Below, in pieces: positions 32,032-38,784 of a DNA stretch of 38,784 nucleotides; position 1 is the stretch's first letter; each line of letters begins with the position of its first letter. Source of the DNA: Nitrospirota bacterium (GTDB taxonomy: Bacteria > Nitrospirota > Thermodesulfovibrionia > Thermodesulfovibrionales > JdFR-85); the NCBI GenBank assembly GCA_011051565.1, contig DRKX01000087.1, positions 1 through 38,784 on the forward strand, read 5' to 3'. The translations under genes and the position numbers were made by a program. The notes beneath the pieces were generated by a model, which saw only the letters and a list, made by a program, of their open reading frames with translations, was not told the DNA's origin and made no database searches.

Positions 32032-34426
32032 TGCTGTCGAGGACCTCTCTAACCTTTCTTACAAGTGTAACAGGTCTGAATGGTTTTGTGAGGAAACCGA
32101 CGCCCTCATCAAGTATGAAGTTCTGGATGGTATTTATGGTATAACCGCTTATGAAGATCACCTTCCCCCTGAACCCGAGCATCTTCGCCTTTTCGTAAAC
32201 CTCCTTGCCGCCCTCCTTCGGCATGACCACGTCGAGTATCATGAGGTCGAGTTCGGCCGACCTCTCCTTCAGGAGGTTCATCGCCTCCTCACCGTCCCGC
32301 GCGACAAAGACCGTATAGCCGTACTCCTCCAGGGTCTCCTTGATCGTCTCGCGGACGTTGGTCTCATCCTCGGCCAGGAGCACGGTCTCTGAGCCGCCCC
32401 TTATCGGCGTCTCCGACGTGTGAGTTATGTCGACCGGCTTCGACTCTGTTACGGGCAGATAGACCTTGAAGGTCGTTCCCCTCCCCCTCTCGGAATAGAC
32501 ATGTATGAAGCCGTTGTGTTGTTTTATGATACCATAAACCGTGGAGAGGCCAAGGCCCGTGCCCTTGCCGATGCCCTTGGTCGTAAAGAAGGGTTCGAAT
32601 ATGTGTTCCCTCACCTCAGGGGTCATGCCCTCACCGGTGTCGCTTATGGCGAGGCAGACGAACCCACCGCCCTTGTTGACCCACGAGTGCCTCTCGATGT
32701 AGGCCTCGTCGAATGCGACCTCGAAGGTCTCTATTATCAGCTTTCCGCCGTCCGACATGGCGTCCCTCGCATTCGTGGCGAGGTTTATTATCACCTGCTC
32801 CATCTGACCCTGGTCCACCATTACGGCCTTAGTGTCCCTGAGGTCTATGACGAACTCGATATTCTCGGGTATGACACGCCTCAGTATCTTCTCGAAATCC
32901 CTGATTATGTCCCTGAGATAGACCGGCTGAGGCTGGAGCAGCTGCCTGCGGCTGAAGGCGAGAAGGCCGTGCGTGAGGTTCGCAGCCCTCTCCGAGGCCT
33001 TCAGTATCTGATCCACGTGCTTCTTGAGGTCTCCGTCCTTCAGCTTCATGTTGAGGAGCGAAGCGTATCCTGTTATGGCCATGAGGATGTTGTTGAAGTC
33101 ATGCGCGATCCCGCCTGCCAGAAGGCCTATCGATTCGAGTTTCTGAGACTGTCTGAGCTGTTCTTCGAGCCGCTTCTTCTCGGCGATATCGAGCAGCATG
33201 CCTATTACGGCAGGCCTGCCGTTGAAGAGGGTCGCAGCACCGTACACCTCGACATCGAAGACCTCGTTGTCGGCCCTTACGGCCTTCAGCACATAGTTTA
33301 CCGGCCCGGTCTCTCCTTTGCGGCGCCTACGGTGCGGCTCCTCGACGATCGGCCATTCGGACGACTGTGTGAGGTCCGCCGGGCCCTTCTTGTCGATTAT
33401 CTCCTCCGGAGAACCGTATCCGAATATCTCGCAGAACCTCGGATTGACGTACCTGAAGAGACCGTCCTGTATGAGGTAGACCCCTGCAAGGGAGTGCTCG
33501 ACGAGGGACCGGAACTTTATCTCGGACTCCTGCAGAGCTCTGTCCTTTGTCTTGAGCTCCACGTAATGTCTCTGGAGTATGTAGACGGCGTATGAGAGGG
33601 CGAGGGCCATGAAGGGTAGACCCACGAGGATGGGCCACTGCCACCTGTGCGTGACCCTGTAAAGTCTCATCAGCCTCTCAGTCGGCCACATCCTTATGGT
33701 AAGGGAGAGGCCCGAGATGCCGACGACGTCCTCCGCCACGCTGCCGCCGGAGAGCATCCTGCGGTCGCCGCTCCAGACTCCCCGGGGCTCCACGCCCGAT
33801 GAGTAGATCACCCGCCCGTCCTGCAGGACCATGAAGTCGACATCGAGCTTGTCCGAGACAGAGGAGTCTATCAGCGAGAGAATCTCGAAAACACCGCTCA
33901 CGTATCCGCTTATCTCCCCCTTCCTGTCCACCACGGGGTAATAGACGGCCACAAGGGGTTTGCTGCCTTCCGACTCGATAACCGGCGTTATGCTGAAAGA
34001 GCGGTGTTTCTCGGCCTTCAGGACCGCTTCCTCTGCATACTCTCCGAGCATTCCGGCCCTGAAACCATTGCCTTCGGAGGGATATGCCCAGAGGATCGTA
34101 CCGTCCTTCCTCACCCAGTTGATGGACTGGAATCCCTTGAAGGTCCTGTACATCGGATCGGAGATCATGATGAACATCTCCTTCATCTCCTCAACCGAAT
34201 CCCCCCTCCATACATGGCCCTGCAGGTGCTCTGAGAGCGCCTGCATGGCGAGCACCCTCGTCTTGATCGTCTCGGTGAGCTTCACCCTCGCCCCTTCGAG
34301 CAGGGAGAGGACATGCCTTCTCAGCATCTCGTCGTTGTGTTTCTTTCCGGAGTAGCATAGGAGGGCAAGCAGCAGGGCGGTGAAGAGGAGGACAAAAAGC
34401 GGGAGCAACCTGTTAATGTATTTCAT
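32015..34426 (-). CDS. Hybrid sensor histidine kinase (CHASE-like sensor, PAS, HisKA, HATPase, C-terminal REC)
   Basis: Two TMs; [111 protein letters not shown]...LMILDVVMP. Confidence 0.95.
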   Translation of the reverse strand: MKYINRLLPLFVLLFTALLLALLCYSGKKHNDEMLRRHVLSLLEGARVKLTETIKTRVLAMQALSEHLQGHVWRGDSVEEMKEMFIMISDPMYRTFKGFQSINWVRKDGTILWAYPSEGNGFRAGMLGEYAEEAVLKAEKHRSFSITPVIESEGSKPLVAVYYPVVDRKGEISGYVSGVFEILSLIDSSVSDKLDVDFMVLQDGRVIYSSGVEPRGVWSGDRRMLSGGSVAEDVVGISGLSLTIRMWPTERLMRLYRVTHRWQWPILVGLPFMALALSYAVYILQRHYVELKTKDRALQESEIKFRSLVEHSLAGVYLIQDGLFRYVNPRFCEIFGYGSPEEIIDKKGPADLTQSSEWPIVEEPHRRRRKGETGPVNYVLKAVRADNEVFDVEVYGAATLFNGRPAVIGMLLDIAEKKRLEEQLRQSQKLESIGLLAGGIAHDFNNILMAITGYASLLNMKLKDGDLKKHVDQILKASERAANLTHGLLAFSRRQLLQPQPVYLRDIIRDFEKILRRVIPENIEFVIDLRDTKAVMVDQGQMEQVIINLATNARDAMSDGGKLIIETFEVAFDEAYIERHSWVNKGGGFVCLAISDTGEGMTPEVREHIFEPFFTTKGIGKGTGLGLSTVYGIIKQHNGFIHVYSERGRGTTFKVYLPVTESKPVDITHTSETPIRGGSETVLLAEDETNVRETIKETLEEYGYTVFVARDGEEAMNLLKERSAELDLMILDVVMPKEGGKEVYEKAKMLGFRGKVIFISGYTINTIQNFILDEGVGFLTKPFRPVTLVRKVREVLDSSEKEQ

Positions 34427-34510
34427 CAGCACATTACCCCCCCGGGGAGGCGGACACATATGCGCAAGGGCGCCGAATCAAAAGCAAAAACCGAAGGAAT
34501 CCTCAAAAAT

Positions 34511-34539
34511 ATTATACCACTTTCCCTTGCAGTTTTCAG
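34511..34539 (-). promoter_or_regulatory. Promoter of the hybrid kinase gene
   Basis: Minus strand CTGAAA (34539-34534)-N17-TATAAT (34516-34511), about 85 nt before ATG. Confidence 0.5.
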
Positions 34540-34540
34540 T

Positions 34541-35368
34541 TCAATCCCTCACGTGCGTCCGGTCGACTTCAACACCTATGATCGAGACACCGGCCTCGTC
34601 CGCCTCGGAGACCACATCCCTGCGCTGCAGGATCAGGGCCTTTCCGGCCTCCACGGCCAGGACAGACGCCTTCACCTCTACGAGCGCCCTGAGGGTGTCG
34701 AGCCCCACCACTGGGACGTCGTAACGCATGTCCTGCTGGGGCTTGCTCACCTTCACCACGACGGCCCCGGCACCCGCAAGCCTCCCCCCGCGCCGGATCG
34801 CCTCGTCCGTACCCTCTATGGCCTCGACCGCCATCACGGCGCGGCCCTTGACCACCACGGTCTGGCCTATGTCGACCCTGCCGATCTCCTTGGCGATGCG
34901 GAGGCCGAAGGAGACATCCTTCTCCTCGTCCGGGGTGAGCCTGCGCCTGGTGAGGAGTCCCGCCGGCATGAGCATGTCGGCAGCGAACTCCGTCGTCCTC
35001 ATTACCCGAATGCCCTCGGACTCTATCTCGTCCGTGATGGCCTGAAGTATGGTGTCGTCCTTTCTGTCCTTCAGTGTAAAGAGCAGCTTTACGGCCCTCA
35101 TGTCGGGAATGAGCTTCCCCTCGTAGATGAGACTCTTGGACACCTTGCCGGCCATCACGGCCTCCTGCACGCCGGATGACTTCAGCGCAGCGATTATCTC
35201 GCCGAGCTTGGCCACGTTGACTCTCTTCACCTCGTCGGCACAGCCGTCCATGGGATCGGCGATGGGATCGAGGGCGATCATAACGACATGATAGCCCCGC
35301 CTCCTTGCCTCTCCGGCAAGGAGGCGGGGAAGTTCGCCCTTTCCGGATATGATACCGAGTCTTTTCAT
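34541..35368 (-). CDS. lpxI: UDP-2,3-diacylglucosamine pyrophosphatase LpxI (DUF1009)
   Basis: MKRLGIISGKGELPRLLAGEARRRGYHVVMIALD; VNVAKLGEIIAALKSSGVQEAVMAGKVSKSLIY; KVSKPQQDMRYDVPVVGLDTL; next to lpxA. Start moved to ATG at 35368 with an SD. Confidence 0.92.
   Translation of the reverse strand: MKRLGIISGKGELPRLLAGEARRRGYHVVMIALDPIADPMDGCADEVKRVNVAKLGEIIAALKSSGVQEAVMAGKVSKSLIYEGKLIPDMRAVKLLFTLKDRKDDTILQAITDEIESEGIRVMRTTEFAADMLMPAGLLTRRRLTPDEEKDVSFGLRIAKEIGRVDIGQTVVVKGRAVMAVEAIEGTDEAIRRGGRLAGAGAVVVKVSKPQQDMRYDVPVVGLDTLRALVEVKASVLAVEAGKALILQRRDVVSEADEAGVSIIGVEVDRTHVRD
35295..35329. repeat. Perfect 15-bp inverted repeat (5-nt loop) inside the lpxI coding region
   Basis: CCCCGCCTCCTTGCC-tctcc-GGCAAGGAGGCGGGG. 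Confidence 0.95.
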
Positions 35369-35459
35369 TTCGTCTCTTCCTGAAATCGAGCTGTCTACAA
35401 GTGATCCTCGGCCGCCGTCGAGCCGGCCGCCGTTACGGATTCGCGTAACGCCCCGGGTT

Positions 35460-36275
35460 TCAGGATGCGCCCCTCCCGCGGGACTTTCCGCCTGGCCTGC
35501 AGATTCCCCGCGTGTTTGCGTTGATGAACTCGACCAGGTGGGCGATCTCATCCGTATACGGAAGTTCTTCCTGTACCTTCTTCAATGCCTCCTTGAGGGG
35601 CAGCCCTTCCCTGAAGAGTATCTGGTATGCCCGCTTGAGCTCGGAGAGCGTCTCCTGGGAGAATCCGTGCCTCTTGAGGCCCACGGTGTTGAGCCCGTAG
35701 AGCCTCAGCCTGGAACCGAGCGCAGAGGCGACCGTGTATGGAGGCACGTCCTGTGTGACGCCGCTGAAACCACCCACCATTGCATATGCTCCTATACGGT
35801 TGAACTGGTGCACGGCCACGATTCCGCCGATTACGGCGCAGTCCTCAACCTTGACGTGCCCTGCGAGCGTGACCGCATTCGCCATGACGGTCTTGTTGCC
35901 GACGCTGCAGTCGTGAGCGATATGGACATAGGCCATGAGGAAGTTGTCGTCACCGATGACCGTATACCCGTCTCCTCCCACGGAGCCGCGGTGTATCGAT
36001 ATGTATTCACGGATGATGTTCCGGCTGCCGATCCTCACGCCGGTGGGCTCGCCGCCGTACTTCACGTCCTGGGGCGGGAGACCGATCGTCGTGAAGGGAT
36101 AGACCGTACAGGCCTCTCCGATCTCGGCGTCGCCGTCGATCACCACGTTGTTCATCAGCCTCACGCCCCTCCTTATCTTCACGTTACCGCCTATTATGCA
36201 GTACGGCCCGATCGAGACATCGCTGTCTATCTCAGCCCCGTCATGGACTATGGCCGTAGGATGTATCTCAGACAT
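35460..36275 (-). CDS. lpxA: UDP-N-acetylglucosamine acyltransferase
   Basis: MSEIHPTAIVHDGAEIDSDVSIGPYCIIGGNVKI; hexapeptide repeats; NFLMAYVHIAHDCSVGNKTVMANAVTLAGHVKVED. Confidence 0.97.
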   Translation of the reverse strand: MSEIHPTAIVHDGAEIDSDVSIGPYCIIGGNVKIRRGVRLMNNVVIDGDAEIGEACTVYPFTTIGLPPQDVKYGGEPTGVRIGSRNIIREYISIHRGSVGGDGYTVIGDDNFLMAYVHIAHDCSVGNKTVMANAVTLAGHVKVEDCAVIGGIVAVHQFNRIGAYAMVGGFSGVTQDVPPYTVASALGSRLRLYGLNTVGLKRHGFSQETLSELKRAYQILFREGLPLKEALKKVQEELPYTDEIAHLVEFINANTRGICRPGGKSRGRGAS

Positions 36276-36333
36276 AAAACATCTCCTCTTCTTGGATTTC
36301 TCCGCTCAAGCCCACGGGAAAAGAGCGCCTGCA

Positions 36334-36765
36334 CTACAGTTCCTTGTCGGTGACCATGGCGGTGAACTCGGCCTCGGCCACGAGCTTGTCCCCCACGTGG
36401 GCGGTGCCCGAGAACCTCCAGATCGTCCCGCGACCTCTCAGCACATTGACCTCGAGCCTCAACTGGTCTCCCGGCACCACCGGTTTTCTGAACTTCGCCT
36501 TCTCGATACTGAGGAAATAAGTGGCCTTGCCCTCTGCACCCGACTTGAAGGCGAGCACTCCCGACAGCTGAGCCAGGGCCTCGACGATGAGCACGCCGGG
36601 CATTATCGGGTTTCCGGGGAAGTGCCCCTGGAAGAATGCTTCGTTCATGGTGAGGTTCTTGATCCCCACGGCCCGCTTGCCGTCCTCGACCTCGGTAACC
36701 CTGTCGATCATCAGGAAGGGATACCTGTGGGGAAGGGCCTTCATAATCTCCTTGACGTCAATCAT
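36334..36765 (-). CDS. fabZ: 3-hydroxyacyl-[ACP] dehydratase FabZ
   Basis: MIDVKEIMKALPHRYPFLMIDRVTEVEDGKRAVGIKNLTMNEAFFQGHFPGNPIMPGVLIVEALAQL. Confidence 0.98.
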   Translation of the reverse strand: MIDVKEIMKALPHRYPFLMIDRVTEVEDGKRAVGIKNLTMNEAFFQGHFPGNPIMPGVLIVEALAQLSGVLAFKSGAEGKATYFLSIEKAKFRKPVVPGDQLRLEVNVLRGRGTIWRFSGTAHVGDKLVAEAEFTAMVTDKEL

Positions 36766-37783
36766 CCCCGCCTCCTTTCTCGGAACCGCTTATTTTCTCC
36801 TCCAATTCCCTTATCTTCTTCTGCATTTCAGGGAGCCTCTCGTACAGGGCCCTCGTCTTGAGCCACTTGATGTGAGGCATGACAGGTATGCCGGAGTAAA
36901 CCCCCTTGCGGAGGCGACCGTGCACTCCAGACTTGGCGCCGACGATGCAACCATCCTCTATGTTCACGTGGTCTGCGACACCTACCTGTCCGGCAAGGGT
37001 GACGCGGTCGCCTATCTCGGTGCTCCCGCCAATACCGACCTGGGCGACTATGATGCAGTGCTTTCCGATCCTCACGTTGTGCCCCACCTGGACCAGGTTG
37101 TCGATCTTGGTGCCCTCCCCTATACGCGTGTTACCCGTCGTCGCCCTGTCAATGGTGACGGCGGCTCCGATCTCCACGTCATCCTCGACGATCACACCAC
37201 CGACCTGCGGTATCTTGCAGTGCCTGCCGCCGTCGAAGACGTATCCGAACCCGTCGGCCCCGATGACGGCACCCGCGTGTATGATCACCCTCGAGCCGAT
37301 GGTCACCCCTTCGCGTATCGTGACGTTCGGGTGTATTACAGAGTCTCCGCCCACAGAGGAGCCCTCTCCGATGAAGACCCCGGGGTATATCACGGTCCTG
37401 TCGCCGATGGAGACTCCCTCGGCGAGAAAGCTCATCGGGTATACGGTCACGTCCCTGCCGAGCCTTGCGGACTCGGAGACAACCGCGCCGGGCATCACGC
37501 CGCCGGGCCTGCGGGGCTTGACGTAGAAGACCTCGAGCGCCCTTGCAAAGGCAAGAAGGGGGTTCTCGGCAACTATCTGCGGGATGACCATCCCTTCCAA
37601 CGGCTCCTTCACTATCACCGCAGCAGCCCGAGAGGCCCTGAGCGAGGGGATGAGCTTCCGGCTCGTGACAAAGGTGAGGAATCCCTCGCCTGCCGAGTCT
37701 ATCCCGGCCACCCCTTTTATCTCTGGGTCCGCGTCTGAAACGGGCTTTGCGCCGATCCTCTCGGCCAGGTCCTTCAGTCTCAC
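36758..37783 (-). CDS. lpxD: UDP-3-O-(3-hydroxymyristoyl)glucosamine N-acyltransferase
   Basis: MRLKDLAERIGAKPVSDADPEIKGVAGIDSAGEGFLTFVTSRK; hexapeptide repeats; GADGFGYVFDGGRHCKIPQVGGVIVEDDVEIGAAVTIDRA. Confidence 0.97.
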   Translation of the reverse strand: MRLKDLAERIGAKPVSDADPEIKGVAGIDSAGEGFLTFVTSRKLIPSLRASRAAAVIVKEPLEGMVIPQIVAENPLLAFARALEVFYVKPRRPGGVMPGAVVSESARLGRDVTVYPMSFLAEGVSIGDRTVIYPGVFIGEGSSVGGDSVIHPNVTIREGVTIGSRVIIHAGAVIGADGFGYVFDGGRHCKIPQVGGVIVEDDVEIGAAVTIDRATTGNTRIGEGTKIDNLVQVGHNVRIGKHCIIVAQVGIGGSTEIGDRVTLAGQVGVADHVNIEDGCIVGAKSGVHGRLRKGVYSGIPVMPHIKWLKTRALYERLPEMQKKIRELEEKISGSEKGGGDD

Positions 37784-38301
37784 TTTGCGTCCTTCATCTT
37801 CTCGTTGTATCTCTTGATCACCTCATCGGTAAGGTCGATCGCCTTGTCTGCGTAGAGTATGAAGCCCTCAACCCTCTCGAGTATGAGGACGTAATGCCCC
37901 TCCTTGCCGATCCCCTCTATTATCTTCCGCAGGTCCTTCAGGAGCTCGTCCGTGAACTCGGCCTCCCTCTTCTTGACCTCGGCCTGGGCGTCCTGGACAA
38001 AACGCTGGAAATCCCGCATCTTCTTGTCAAGGGCGTCCTGTCTCGCCTTCCTCGCCTCATCGGAAAGCAGGGCAGACTGCTTGTCGAGTTCCTCCTTCAG
38101 CCTCTCGAGCTCCTTGCCCTTCTTGTCTATGAGGAGCTGCTTGGCCTTGATTATCTCGTCAAGGTCGGCCTTCGCCTTCTTGCCCCCCTCGGACTCGTTC
38201 AGTGCCTTCTGGAGGTCGACGTAGCCGATCTTCAGCTCAGCCCCATAGGCGACGCTGCTGAGGAGCAAACAAAAAACCAGTAAAAACCCCACTCTTTTCA
38301 T
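37780..38301 (-). CDS. OmpH/Skp family periplasmic chaperone
   Basis: MKRVGFLLVFCLLLSSVAYGAELKIGYVDLQKALNESEGGKKAKADLDE; coiled coil; between lpxD and bamA. Start moved to ATG at 38301 behind GGAGG. Confidence 0.92.
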   Translation of the reverse strand: MKRVGFLLVFCLLLSSVAYGAELKIGYVDLQKALNESEGGKKAKADLDEIIKAKQLLIDKKGKELERLKEELDKQSALLSDEARKARQDALDKKMRDFQRFVQDAQAEVKKREAEFTDELLKDLRKIIEGIGKEGHYVLILERVEGFILYADKAIDLTDEVIKRYNEKMKDAK

Positions 38302-38355
38302 CGGAATCCATCCTCCTTTTTCCATGGCAAGCATGCCTTCAGGTAAAACCGCGGA

Positions 38356-38784
38356 TCAGAAGAAACTGCCGAAAGCGAACTCGATCCTGCCCGAGCTCTC
38401 GTCGTCTCTCCTGTCGAGGTTGTACCCGTATTCTATCCTAATGGGGCCGATGGGTGAAACCCACCTGAGCCCCGCACCGGTCGTGTACCTGAGGTCGCTC
38501 CCGAAGGTCTCCGAGTCACCGTACGCCCGGCCGGCGTCGAAGAACACGACCCCCTTCAGCCTGATCTCGTCGAGCAGCGGCACGATGTATTCGGCATTGA
38601 AGAGCAGCTCCTTCGTCCCGCCTATGACCTCACCGTTCTCATCCCGGGGTCCGCCCTCTCCGAAGTCGAGTCCCCTTATGGTGTATATGCCGCCCACGTA
38701 GAACCGCTCATAGAGGGGGAGTTTCCTGCCGAAGAGGCCGCTGGCATAGCCGACCCTCCCCCTCAGGGAGACGGTCGTGGTTCC
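38356..38784 (-). CDS. bamA: Outer membrane assembly factor BamA (Omp85), C-terminal part only, truncated at window edge
   Basis: Frame open to the edge: ...LPLYERFYVGGIYTIRGLDFGEGGPRDENGEVIGGTKELLFNAEYIVPL...GVVFFDAGRAYG...GAGLRWVSPIGPIRIEYGYNLDR...FAFGSFF; terminal Phe. Confidence 0.93.
   Translation of the reverse strand, partial: GTTTVSLRGRVGYASGLFGRKLPLYERFYVGGIYTIRGLDFGEGGPRDENGEVIGGTKELLFNAEYIVPLLDEIRLKGVVFFDAGRAYGDSETFGSDLRYTTGAGLRWVSPIGPIRIEYGYNLDRRDDESSGRIEFAFGSFF

Noticed and set aside
32420-33595. 391-aa plus-strand ORF
   Set aside because: Antisense shadow of the hybrid kinase.
34539-34544. TTGAAC containing the lpxI TGA stop as a third stop-codon/-35 overlap
   Set aside because: Spacer to TATAAT would be 22 bp, too long for sigma70; CTGAAA with a 17-bp spacer fits better.

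Overview
This 38.8 kb window is a GC-rich, gene-dense chromosomal segment from a diderm, LPS-making bacterium. The mix of gene families resembles Nitrospirota or deltaproteobacteria, but that placement is an inference. Most of it is housekeeping: cobQ/cbiP (partial), aroB, hisF, tkt, an HU gene, tRNA-Val(CAC), yedF, a UPF0182 protein, katG, a yhcC-like radical SAM gene, thiE-accC-accB-efp-pepQ, roadblock and TPR genes, coaBC-rpoZ-gmk-remA/DUF370-yicC, hisS-divIVA-yggT-proC-yggS, vanZ, an M23 peptidase, an HD-GYP regulator with a hybrid histidine kinase, lpxI-lpxA-fabZ-lpxD-skp, and bamA (partial). The only clearly accessory element is a two-gene restriction-modification cassette: an XhoI/PaeR7I-family endonuclease next to a small TSPPY-type methyltransferase, beside katG. 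I saw no CRISPR array, rRNA, transposase or prophage. No wholly new multi-gene system is visible. The observations I consider most worth checking are: (1) strong sigma70-like promoters whose -10 box lies only 6-9 nt from the start codon of five genes, suggesting leaderless mRNAs alongside Shine-Dalgarno-led operons; (2) a perfect 15-bp GC-rich hairpin near the 5' end of the lpxI coding sequence; (3) the mismatched restriction-modification pair; (4) a roughly 30-residue insertion in HisF next to the expected catalytic Asp; (5) two consensus -35 boxes (TTGACA) that contain the TGA stop codon of the upstream gene.
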